A DNA stretch of 21,866 nucleotides from Eubacteriaceae bacterium (lineage in GTDB: Bacteria; Bacillota; Clostridia; Eubacteriales; Anaerofustaceae). The position numbers and the translations under genes are program-made. Positions 5,704 to 12,867 of this stretch are shown piece by piece. The number at the start of each line of letters is the position of its first letter. Positions within the stretch are counted from its first letter, which is position 1. The notes beneath the pieces were generated by a model. That model was given only the letters and a program-made list of their open reading frames with translations. It searched no databases and was not told the DNA's origin. The DNA is taken from the NCBI GenBank assembly GCA_017613995.1, contig JAGACT010000022.1, positions 1 through 21,866 of the forward strand, written 5' to 3'.

Positions 5704-7808
5704 ATGAAGACAGGCACAAAACGGTTTTTGAGTATCCTTGTTGTGATCCTGATGCTGTTTTCCGTCATGCCGGCGGTATACGCCGAGGACATCGATCCGG
5801 CGCCGGAGACTGAAAGCGAAACAGCGGACAGAGGCGCAGCCTCATCGGAGGGGACCTACGCGGGGAAGGTGATAATTCTCCATACGAACGACGTTCACGG
5901 AGCCATAGACAAATACGCCTACGTGGCGGGACTTAAGCAGGACTTCCTCGACAAGGGAGCCGAAGCCGTGCTGCTGGTGGACGCGGGTGACTTTTCCCAG
6001 GGTACCGTTTATGTGAGCGACAACCAGGGCAAAAACGGAGTGATCATGATGAACGCGGTCGGCTACGATATCGCGACTCTGGGCAACCATGAATTCGATT
6101 ACGGTCTGGCCGCGACGCAGAGCAACCTGGACACCGCCGATTTCACGGTAGTGTGCTGCAACCTGGAGCTGGAGGACGGCAGCCCCCTGACCGCCAGGAC
6201 TCAGAAGTCAGTACTTATGAGCGCCGGCGGAATCACGATCGGCTTCATAGGAGTCGCCACCCCGAAACGAGGACAAAGGCAAATCCCGCTAAGATAAAGG
6301 GCCTCGTCGTCGACGGTGAAGAGGCGATAATCAGCGATATCAGCGAACAGGTCGTATCCCTTGAGAACAGCGGCGCGGACCTGATAATATGCGTTTCCCA
6401 TCTCGGGGTGAATGATTCCAGCGCTCCCTACCGTTCATATGACATCTATAATCAGTTTGCCGACAAATTCGACTTCATGATCGACGGACATTCCCATACC
6501 GTAATGGAGGAAGGCGAAAAACTCGAGCGTATCCAGTCCACGGGATCCTCGCTTACGGATATCGGAGTCATTATCATCGATGCCGCGACGAAAAAGATCG
6601 ACACCAATTATCTGTATGTGATCAGCGATGACTCTCCAAAGGACGACACGGTAGCGGCTCTGGCGAAGGATCTCATGTCACAGATCGATGCTTCATACAG
6701 TGAAGTGTTTGCCAGTACGGAAGTGTTCCTGGACGGCACCAGGGGGGCAAACCGGACCGGGGAGACGGGCCTCGCCGATCTCGTGGCGGACGCCATGCTG
6801 TGGTCGGTCGTCTCGCAGAGCGAGCTTGAACTTCCCGAGGAAAACTACGTAGCGGTGATAAACGGAGGCGGTATCAGGGCCAATCTGCCAAGCACATCCT
6901 CCGCGGACAATATCGTGGCAGACATTACCAAAAAGGATGTCAATACGGTGCTTCCCTTCGGCAACACCGTCACCGTGACCTATATCACGGGAGAGATGCT
7001 CCTGGAAGCTCTGGAGGCATCCACATACTGCTCGCCCGCCAGCATAGGAGGCTTCCCGCAGGTCAGCGGCATGAAGTACGTGATAGACATTAACGAAGAG
7101 TATGACGCAAATGAAAAGGCCTATCCCGGATCCACATACTACGGGCCGAAGTCCATCAACAGGGTCACCATCACGGAGATCAACGGAAAGGCCTTCGATC
7201 CCGATGCGACATACGCTGTGGTCACCAACGATTTCTGCGCCAACGGAGGCGATACTTACTACGCTTTCACTATCGCGTCGAAACAGTTCGATACCGGCGT
7301 TCCCGTGGATGAAGTTCTGATAAGCTATATCGGAACGGTGCTCAACGGCGTGATAGGAGAGAAGTACGGTTCTTCCGAAGGAAGGATCACATATACCGAG
7401 CCCGCGCCTCCCGCTGCTGTCTATGAATTCACGGAGGGCCAGGGCCAGACAGTGGACCGTTCGGAGACAGGGGAGGTATCTTTCAGGATCAACGGCCCAC
7501 TCGAATCCTTCGAGAAGCTATTCATCGACGGAGAAGAGACGGATCCCGCGCTTTACAGCGCCTACGAGGGATCCACCGTCGTGGTGCTCTCAAAGCAGCT
7601 GGTAGACAGTCTTTCCACCGGAAAGCATACCATTCAGGCGGTATTCAGGGACGGAACCGCGGTAGCGCCCTTCTACGTGGCGGATACGTCTTCGTCCGAA
7701 TCGCCCTACACCGGATTATATACCCACAGGGCTGAATGGATACTGTGTCTTGCTCTGGCTTCTGCGATGGCACTGGTCATCGCCATGAGGCGCAGACAGA
7801 TGAACTGA
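5704..7808 (+). pseudogene. Secreted 5'-nucleotidase/cyclic phosphodiesterase, frameshifted
   Basis: The reading is split between two frames. The first half has a signal peptide (residues 1-27, cut after VYA), then the metallophosphoesterase motifs HTNDVHG, DAGDFSQG and LGNHEFDYG. The second half supplies CVSHLG, IDGHSHT (6481-6498), then the 5'-nucleotidase C-terminal domain with NGGGIRA (6862 onward) and FCANGGDTYY (7234 onward). A small strand-rich domain, an SPYTG sorting motif (7701-7715), a membrane helix and the tail RRRQMN end the protein. The frames join at a run of four C at 6260-6263; a fifth C would restore ATPETRTKANP and give about 701 residues. Without it, translation stops at 6297. 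ATG 5704 has AGGAGG upstream. The enzyme would hydrolyse extracellular nucleotides to salvage nucleosides and phosphate. The lesion may be real or a sequencing or assembly error. Confidence 0.85.
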
Positions 7809-7833
7809 CAGATCGATCCCGACGGATCCCGGG

Positions 7834-7860
7834 CTGCCTCAGCGGAGGCAGTCCCTTTTT
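7834..7860 (+). terminator. Intrinsic terminator of the 5'-nucleotidase gene
   Basis: A seven-pair stem (CTGCCTC with GAGGCAG) around the loop AGCG is followed by TCCC and five T residues, 25 bases after the stop codon. Confidence 0.75.
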
Positions 7861-7877
7861 ATGCCTTCAGGGCGTCC

Positions 7878-7895
7878 TTCCCGGCATGCCGGGAA
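7878..7895. repeat. Perfect 18-base palindrome
   Basis: TTCCCGGCATGCCGGGAA lies between two terminators of converging transcription units. It could be part of a compound terminator region or a protein-binding site; nothing else identifies it. Confidence 0.4.
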
Positions 7896-7904
7896 CCAGC
7901 CACG

Positions 7905-7932
7905 AAAAAAAACGGGATCCGCAGATCCCGTT
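7905..7932 (-). terminator. Intrinsic terminator of the minus-strand tetrapyrrole/SBP operon
   Basis: Read on the minus strand, a nine-pair stem (AACGGGATC with GATCCCGTT) around a four-base loop ends in a run of eight T residues. It lies 40 bases after the stop codon of the binding-protein gene. Confidence 0.85.
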
Positions 7933-7972
7933 ATCGTGTCAGTTAATATCTACTAAGTCCGTCAGAGCAGCT

Positions 7973-8932
7973 TCACTGCTGTCCGTACAGTATGTCCTTT
8001 ATCCCTTCATAGGCCTGATCCCAGCGGGCGTTGGGCTTGAAGTGGTAGAGGTCTCTCGGCAGGAAATACACTCTGCCTTCCTTCACTGCGGTGAGTCCCG
8101 CCCATGCTGGATTGTCCGTAAGCTGCTCGGAAAGGGCCTTCCTCGCGCCTTCTTCGTCATCTCCCTGTATGACAAGGAAAATGAAATCCGGATCCTCCAC
8201 GATGATCTTCTCGATACTGAGGTCGTCCGTCAGAGTGCTGCCGTCGGCAATATTGATTGCTCCCAGGTCCTTGAGTATGAATCCCGTTACGGTATCGTCG
8301 CTGCCCTTAGCCTTGACAGTCTTTGCGGAAGCCCTCACGAAGAGCACCTTGGGTGCGCCGTTCTTTTCGGCCGCATCCAGTGCCTCGGCTATGACCGCGT
8401 CAGCTCTTTCCTTCACATCGAGACCGTTGGCCTGATAAAGATCGTCCCTTCCCGTGATCTCGGTGCATACCTTCAGCATCCTGAGGTAGTCTTCGAAGCT
8501 GTTTACGCTGAAATACAGAACGGGGATCCCCGCCTTTTCAAATGTCCCCATCAGTTCGACTTGGGCTTTCGTGTTCGCCGAGGCGATTATGAAATCCGCT
8601 TCCGACTCGAACAGAAGCTCCATGTTCACGCTGCCGTGGGACCCGAGGTTCACGACGCTCTCGTCGAGATCGAGCTTATAATCGTCCCAGCTGTCCCGGA
8701 CCGTCGCACAGAGGCTTCCGCCCGCCAGCAGCCAGGTCTCCGCGAAGCTGCCCAGCAGGACCGCTGTTTTTTCAGGCTTGTTTTCGATGGTCACTTTTCT
8801 TCCGAGATCATCCGTTACGCTCACGGGCTTCCAGTCTCCGGATGATCCTCCCTGATTCCCGGTCTGTCCGCATCCTGCAGCGAGACCCGCTATCAGGACT
8901 GCGGCAAGTAAGAGCGCTGCTGTTCTTTTCAT
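7973..8932 (-). CDS. ABC transporter substrate-binding lipoprotein (iron/cobalamin/haem type)
   Basis: The 319-residue protein has a lipoprotein signal peptide with lipobox LAAGC (Cys21), then a glycine/serine linker. The TroA/BtuF-like binding fold follows, opening with VTDDLGRKVTIENKPEKTAVLLGSFAETWLLAGG and including PDFIFLVIQGDDEEG. Such proteins deliver ferric siderophores, haem or cobalamin to a membrane permease; the ligand cannot be read from the sequence. ATG 8932 is preceded by GGGAGGG on the minus strand. It lies 37 bases after the stop of the tetrapyrrole enzyme gene and before a shared terminator, so the two are probably co-transcribed. That favours a tetrapyrrole or metal ligand. 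No permease or ATPase gene accompanies it here. Confidence 0.85.
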   Translation of the reverse strand: MKRTAALLLAAVLIAGLAAGCGQTGNQGGSSGDWKPVSVTDDLGRKVTIENKPEKTAVLLGSFAETWLLAGGSLCATVRDSWDDYKLDLDESVVNLGSHGSVNMELLFESEADFIIASANTKAQVELMGTFEKAGIPVLYFSVNSFEDYLRMLKVCTEITGRDDLYQANGLDVKERADAVIAEALDAAEKNGAPKVLFVRASAKTVKAKGSDDTVTGFILKDLGAINIADGSTLTDDLSIEKIIVEDPDFIFLVIQGDDEEGARKALSEQLTDNPAWAGLTAVKEGRVYFLPRDLYHFKPNARWDQAYEGIKDILYGQQ

Positions 8933-8969
8933 GATAATGTCCCTCCCATTATATCTGTCTGTTTATGTT

Positions 8970-10748
8970 TTATATATTGCAGTTATCCTTTGCGGCTTCC
9001 TCCAGCGCCTCCGCGAGGGAAGCGAGGGAAGCATTCTGAGCCGTCAGCACCGACATCCCAAGAGCGGATGCCGCGTCCGCCGTCTGTCTGCCGATGCATA
9101 CGGCACGGACTTTCGAAAGGTCGGCTCCCGGGCAGCTGGCAGCGAATCCCCGGACGGTGGAAACGCTGGTGAAAACGGCATAGTCTATCTCTCCCGCGTC
9201 TATTTCCGATGTCAGATCCACCGCCTCCGGACGGCCGAAGACCATATCGAACACGGCGCACCGGGTGACGGGACCTCCCGCTTCCGAAAGAGCGGATGCG
9301 AGTTCGGAAACGTCGTCCGCCCTGCCGTGCAGGATAAGGCTGGCTCTGCTGTCAGGCTCACAGTCCAGATCGTTCCTGCCGTCTGAGGACAGCACGGCGT
9401 CCGGACGAAGGCCGAAGGTTTTCAGTTCGCCTGCGGTGCCGCCTCCGACGGCTGCCACGGTGACGCTGCCCAGGACGCGTATATCGTTTTTCCTGAGCAG
9501 GCGCCTCATGAAGATGCGTACGCTGATCGGGTCATTGAACACCACAGTGCCGTAAGTTCCCTCAGCGATTCCCCTGCAGGCGGCGTCGAGCTCATCGTCC
9601 GGCGCAGGCACCGTTTCTATGGCCGGATTCTCAATAACTTCCGCTCCGCGCTCCCGAAGCATCTCCGCAATACGGGAAGTGCGGTCCTTCTGCCGGGTCA
9701 CGACGGCTTTGATGCCTGCCAGAGGGCGGGATTCCGCCCAGGAGAAGCGGCCCGCCAGGGCACAGACCTGTCCCACAGCGATGATGGCCGGGGTAAGCAC
9801 CCGGGTCGAGGCGCAGATCCCGGCAAGAGTGCCCAGCGTTCCGCAGATACGGTGCTGGTCCGCGGTGGTGCCGCATTCCAGTACCGCCGCAGGCGTGGAG
9901 GGATCCATGCCCGCCTCCAGCAGACCCGAGCAGATATCCGGCAGAGAGGCTATCCCCATGAGGAACACCAGCGTTCCGCCGGTGCGCTTCAGGGCGTCGA
10001 AATCGATATCATAGGTATGATCAGCCCTGCGGTGTCCCGTGATGATATGCACGCTGGAACAGAAGTCCCTGTGAGTAACGGGGATCCCGTTGTATGCCGG
10101 CACCGCAAAGGCGCTGGTTATGCCGGGGACAACCTCGTAGGGGATTTCATAGGTGCTGAGAAGTTCGAGTTCCTCGCCGCCGCGCCCGAACAGGAAGGGG
10201 TCTCCTCCCTTGAGCCTTACCACTCGCTTTCCCTTGACCGCTTCCGTTAGCAGCAGACGGTTCGTATCCTCCTGGCGCATGTAGTGGTGTCCCGCTCTCT
10301 TTCCCGCGAATACCTGCTCGGCTGTTTCCGGGATAAACGCGAGCACCCCGTCTCCCACCAGGGCGTCGTATACCACCACGTCCGCCTTCGACAGGACATC
10401 CCTGCCCTTGAGGGTCAGAAGACCCGCGTCTCCGGGTCCGGCTCCCACGAGCCACACCTTACCGGGTACAGTTCCCGTGCCTGCCTGTGTCATGAGGCGT
10501 CCCGCCAGCACTGTCCCCAGCGCTTCGGGTTCGTCCGCCGGACCTCTGAGGGTCCCTCTGAAGGTCTTTCCAGCGGTCCCGTCGAAGTACTGTCCCGTCA
10601 GGGTCATAATGTCTCCGTCCGTTTCGGCTTCGGCCTGGATGTCTGAAGCTGTCCCGTTCAGGAAGTTTATGAAGGCCCGTACGCACAGGCCGCAGCCCTC
10701 CGATGCCTTCGGGTCCGGGTTCTTTGCGTCGTAAGTAGGTGTCGTCAT
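8970..10748 (-). CDS. cobA-hemD: Uroporphyrinogen-III C-methyltransferase/synthase fusion with HemC C-terminal-like domain
   Basis: Three segments are visible in 592 residues. Residues about 20-88 resemble domain 3 of hydroxymethylbilane synthase HemC (CVRAFINFLNG, then DGDIMTLTGQYFD, FRGTLRGPADEPEALGTVLAGRLM). Residues about 97-335 are the SAM-dependent methyltransferase CobA/SumT (KVWLVGAGPGD, VVRLKGGDPFLFGRGGEE, VVPGITSAFAVPAYNGIPVTHR), which makes precorrin-2. Residues about 345-592 are HemD, uroporphyrinogen-III synthase (VVTRQKDRTSRIAEMLRERGAEVIENPAIET, VVFNDPISVRIF). CobA-HemD fusions are common in Clostridia; the HemC-like piece is unusual. It lacks the GGCQVPIG block with the cofactor-binding Cys, which here reads NGTASDIQAE. 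The start was set at ATG 10748 because AAGGAG lies six bases upstream; the open frame extends another 17 codons without support. The product feeds sirohaem, haem or cobalamin. Confidence 0.88.
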   Translation of the reverse strand: MTTPTYDAKNPDPKASEGCGLCVRAFINFLNGTASDIQAEAETDGDIMTLTGQYFDGTAGKTFRGTLRGPADEPEALGTVLAGRLMTQAGTGTVPGKVWLVGAGPGDAGLLTLKGRDVLSKADVVVYDALVGDGVLAFIPETAEQVFAGKRAGHHYMRQEDTNRLLLTEAVKGKRVVRLKGGDPFLFGRGGEELELLSTYEIPYEVVPGITSAFAVPAYNGIPVTHRDFCSSVHIITGHRRADHTYDIDFDALKRTGGTLVFLMGIASLPDICSGLLEAGMDPSTPAAVLECGTTADQHRICGTLGTLAGICASTRVLTPAIIAVGQVCALAGRFSWAESRPLAGIKAVVTRQKDRTSRIAEMLRERGAEVIENPAIETVPAPDDELDAACRGIAEGTYGTVVFNDPISVRIFMRRLLRKNDIRVLGSVTVAAVGGGTAGELKTFGLRPDAVLSSDGRNDLDCEPDSRASLILHGRADDVSELASALSEAGGPVTRCAVFDMVFGRPEAVDLTSEIDAGEIDYAVFTSVSTVRGFAASCPGADLSKVRAVCIGRQTADAASALGMSVLTAQNASLASLAEALEEAAKDNCNI

Positions 10749-10819
10749 GCCTGTCTCCTTAAACTGCATGCCGGTATCATGCTCCCCGATGGGGCACATG
10801 ATCCGGCGCCGCTTACAAT

Positions 10820-10825
10820 ATTATA
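10820..10825 (-). promoter_or_regulatory. -10 candidate for the cobA-hemD gene
   Basis: TATAAT on the minus strand, 72 bases before ATG 10748. The sequence 17 bases upstream (GGCGCA) is not a recognisable -35 element, so the promoter may need an activator or may lie farther upstream. Confidence 0.4.
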
Positions 10826-11062
10826 CTATCTTATCCCCGGGTTGCGCCCGGTTCCGTTAGTTTTCAGCTCTTTCCGCTCCGGGTCTGCGGGTATGCCGGG
10901 AACCCGGGCGTCCCGGGAGGGCTGATAACATAAAATATAGAGTAAATACCTTTTTTTCGGAAATCTGCAGACAGGAAAACCGGCCGTACCGTCAGCTTAA
11001 GACGATACAGGCGGCAGAACCCTGTCAGTATCACGGTACGGACATCATGCAGTGTCCGTGAC
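10826..11062 (-). other. Intergenic region with GC-rich hairpins
   Basis: No gene is seen here. On the minus strand it holds an inverted pair of CCCGGG around ACG (10903-10917), an AT-rich island (10921-10950) that could hold an upstream promoter, and the large stem-loop described separately. I looked for cobalamin-riboswitch hallmarks, including a GCCACTG B12 box, and did not find them. Confidence 0.4.
10984..11041 (-). other. 58-base bulged stem-loop downstream of the SDR gene
   Basis: CCGTACCGT and ACGGTACGG, nine complementary bases, enclose an inner stem (GATA/TATC and CAGG/CCTG with a four-base bulge). A smaller hairpin (GGACA/TGTCC, 11040-11057) precedes it right after the SDR stop codon. 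There is no T run, so it may be a 3'-end stabiliser, a Rho-linked terminator or a small structured RNA. Confidence 0.45.
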
Positions 11063-11710
11063 CTACCAGATGAAGTTCGAACGCAGCATCTCCCCGTTGT
11101 CCATCAGGATATCCTCCCCGGTGATGGAGCGGTTTTGCACCGTAAGGTAATATGCCAGCTCGGCCACCTCTTCGGGCTGTGCCCATTTCCCCAGCAGGGT
11201 CTCCGCCTTCACCGCCGCGTACAGGACCGGATCGTTTATGATATGTCCGTTGGAGGCGGTGACGACTCCTCCCGGAGAAATGCTGTTGCAGGTGATCCCT
11301 CTCTTCCCGAGATTCAATGCCAGGTTCTTCATGTATCCCACTATCCCTGCTTTGCTTGCCACGTACAGAGGGAATTCGGACCCGTTTCTGGCGGAGGCTG
11401 AAGCGATGAACAGTATGCTTTTCAGCGACACGGAGTCTTTAAAGGCCTCGGTGAAGCGTATGGTCCCCAGCAGGTTGGTCTCGATGGCGTTTTCCTCGGT
11501 AAGGGTCCCCGCATTGTTTATCAGGATCTCGCACCCGATTACCGGAGGGGTCTGCTCCCCGGCGATATCGTGGATGAAGTGATGATAGAGAGGATGGTCC
11601 AGAGTGCTTTCTTCCACGTCATAGCCGTATACCTCATGGCCCGAAGAAATGAACCTTTCCGCGCAGGCCTTTCCTATGCCTGCGGCGGTGCCGGTGATCA
11701 CGATCCTCAT
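11063..11710 (-). CDS. Short-chain dehydrogenase/reductase, 215 aa
   Basis: Classical short-chain dehydrogenase motifs are all present. The cofactor loop is TGTAAGIG (residues 6-13), Asp31 after the second strand favours NAD(H), and NNAG lies at 65-68. The catalytic Ser is in the FIASASA strand (104 or 106), with YVASK (Tyr116, Lys120) and SPGGV following. At 215 residues it is on the short side of the family. Its ATG overlaps the stop of the preceding VUT transporter gene (ATGA), and GGAGGAG lies just upstream inside that gene, so the two are translationally coupled. Substrate is not evident. Coupling to a predicted queuosine-precursor transporter raises the possibility of a role in that pathway, which is inference only. 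Confidence 0.85.
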   Translation of the reverse strand: MRIVITGTAAGIGKACAERFISSGHEVYGYDVEESTLDHPLYHHFIHDIAGEQTPPVIGCEILINNAGTLTEENAIETNLLGTIRFTEAFKDSVSLKSILFIASASARNGSEFPLYVASKAGIVGYMKNLALNLGKRGITCNSISPGGVVTASNGHIINDPVLYAAVKAETLLGKWAQPEEVAELAYYLTVQNRSITGEDILMDNGEMLRSNFIW

Positions 11711-12426
11711 ACAGTCTCCTCCTTTGCCGACAGGGAACGTTCCGTCATGACTTTTCTCGAGAGCCTGTATCCGAGAGGGGAGAAGATGACTTCAAACAGA
11801 AGCTCCATCACAGCCCCCGTGACGGCGCAGGTAAAACACTGCAGAAGGCTCCAGCCGAAAAATACCTTGCTGACCAGCAGGGCAAATATGATATTGTCGG
11901 CGAACTGAGCGGTAAAGGTTGATATATAGGCCCTTGCCGCAAAGTGGGCGAAAGTGCCCTTTTTCCCAATGATGTTTCCGATGCCGTGGTTCATGAAGTT
12001 GTTGAGGATGCTGGATGCGATGAATGCGACGGAGCTGCCGAAGATCACATACCACGTGCCCCCGAAGGTGCCGTCGAGAGCAGCGTTTATCACCGCTTCG
12101 CTGCCGGCAACGAAGCTTTCCCCCCAAACGCCGGGTATTATGCTGGCGATATAAAGGATCAGTGACATGCCGAGGTTGATGGCCAGCGCCGTCACTGACA
12201 GAACGCTGGCGGCCCTGGGGCCGTAGCACTGGGTAAGCACGTCCATCGTAAGAAATGCGAGCCATGAAAAAAGAATCCCGCAGTCCAGGGCCAGCCAGTC
12301 GACTCCGGTATCTATGCTTTTGTTTGCCAGAAGATTCATTCCCACTATGGAAAGGATCATCAGGGAAACCAGCAGAGGAGGGGCATTCCCGGTCAGTTCG
12401 CGGAATTCACGAATTGTTCTGTTCAT
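11707..12426 (-). CDS. VUT-family membrane transporter (queuosine precursor type)
   Basis: The 239-residue protein has about six hydrophobic helices and the hallmarks of the Vut_1/YhhQ family: NLLANKSID near the start, TMDVLTQCYGPRAA (the D..T.CYG motif), FIASSILNNFMN, and a polar helix with FTAQFADNIIFALL. Characterised members import preQ0, preQ1 or queuine for tRNA queuosine modification. ATG 12426 was preferred to the upstream ATG at 12471 because AAGGAG stands ten bases before it. The extra codons would also lie inside a structured leader that resembles a preQ1-I riboswitch, which independently supports the transport assignment. It is the first gene of a two-gene operon with the SDR. Confidence 0.85.
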   Translation of the reverse strand: MNRTIREFRELTGNAPPLLVSLMILSIVGMNLLANKSIDTGVDWLALDCGILFSWLAFLTMDVLTQCYGPRAASVLSVTALAINLGMSLILYIASIIPGVWGESFVAGSEAVINAALDGTFGGTWYVIFGSSVAFIASSILNNFMNHGIGNIIGKKGTFAHFAARAYISTFTAQFADNIIFALLVSKVFFGWSLLQCFTCAVTGAVMELLFEVIFSPLGYRLSRKVMTERSLSAKEETV

Positions 12427-12436
12427 TATAATAGAT

Positions 12437-12475
12437 CTCCTTGTTTTTTTCAGGTGGTTTTCAAGAGACACCCTG
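12437..12475 (-). ncRNA. Candidate preQ1-I riboswitch (H-type pseudoknot over the ribosome-binding site)
   Basis: On the minus strand, stem P1 pairs CAGG(G)TG (12475-12469) with CACCTG (12456-12451), with one bulged G. Its 12-base loop starts with U and ends with AAAAC, and contains CTTG (12465-12462). After P1 comes a run of seven A (12450-12444), then CAAG (12443-12440), which pairs with the loop CTTG. The second half of this pseudoknot overlaps AAGGAG (12442-12437). This matches the known preQ1-I layout: a short stem, a loop ending in C, an A-rich third loop and a tail covering the Shine-Dalgarno. Its tail closely resembles the well-known Thermoanaerobacter tengcongensis example. A small hairpin (GCCGC/GCGGC, 12489-12475) starts the transcript. 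The bulge is atypical. Confidence 0.6.
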
Positions 12476-12495
12476 CCGCTGTATGCGGCCCGTTA

Positions 12496-12524
12496 ATCAT
12501 ATCACAGTACCGGCAGATAAACAA
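12496..12524 (-). promoter_or_regulatory. Promoter of the VUT-SDR operon
   Basis: On the minus strand TTGTTT (12524-12519) and TATGAT (12501-12496) are spaced by 17 bases. The predicted start at about 12489 coincides with the first base of the leader hairpin, giving a leader of about 63 bases. Confidence 0.65.
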
Positions 12525-12685
12525 TAGGATTCCGCAGCGATTGCTGCAGATACGGAACAGAGAAAACCCAACAAATCGAATAAAAACCCGATATATCATT
12601 CATAAAGGCATCAGCTGTGCCCTTTTGCTGCGGATCCGCGAAAAATGAAGCAAATAAACAGTATTTCCGGACTCGGGCTGTTTTG

Positions 12686-12713
12686 TTGTGGCTATACGGA
12701 CTGTTGTTATGAT
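12686..12713 (+). promoter_or_regulatory. Promoter of the rnf-nrfA-res operon
   Basis: TTGTGG (12686-12691) and TATGAT (12708-12713) are spaced by 16 bases; a second TATGAT overlaps five bases downstream. It leaves a structured leader of about 150 bases before rnfC. No GTTGTA-TACAAC palindrome like that at 3621 was seen here. Confidence 0.45.
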
Positions 12714-12719
12714 ATGATG

Positions 12720-12867
12720 TATACGGGGAGAGTAACTCCCAGTATGATCATCCGTGCACTGGCAGGGCTTACCGAAAGCGTTCAGTGCGGATCTTTTAGC
12801 TCAATTTACCATCGGAAGGATGCCGCCTGCGCGGCATATTCTTTCCGGGACAAAACAAGGAGGCATT
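12720..12867 (+). other. Structured leader of the rnf operon
   Basis: Three stem-loops can be drawn. The first is GGGAG/CTCCC (about 12726-12740). The second is a bulged stem ATCCG..CACTG with CAGTG..CGGAT, holding an inner GCTT/AAGC hairpin (about 12749-12795). The third is ATGCCGC/GCGGCAT (about 12819-12837), shortly before AAGGAGG. I do not recognise a riboswitch class. No T-run terminator is apparent. Confidence 0.35.

Noticed and set aside
6260..6263. Phase-variable homopolymer in the nucleotidase gene
   Set aside because: A run of four or five C is too short for efficient slippage; a point indel or sequence error is more likely.
7736..8845. 369-codon plus-strand open frame over the binding-protein gene
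   Set aside because: It crosses two terminators and lies antisense to a lipoprotein with clear signal and fold motifs.
10749..10799. Upstream start for the CobA-HemD protein at 10799
   Set aside because: ATG 10799 lacks a ribosome-binding site, whereas ATG 10748 has AAGGAG six bases upstream.
10749..11062. Cobalamin riboswitch ahead of cobA-hemD
   Set aside because: Expected from gene function, but the B12 box and the other conserved blocks were not found on the minus strand.
12427..12471. Upstream start for the VUT transporter at 12471
   Set aside because: The extra 15 codons would be the pseudoknot leader itself; ATG 12426 has AAGGAG and suits the family length.
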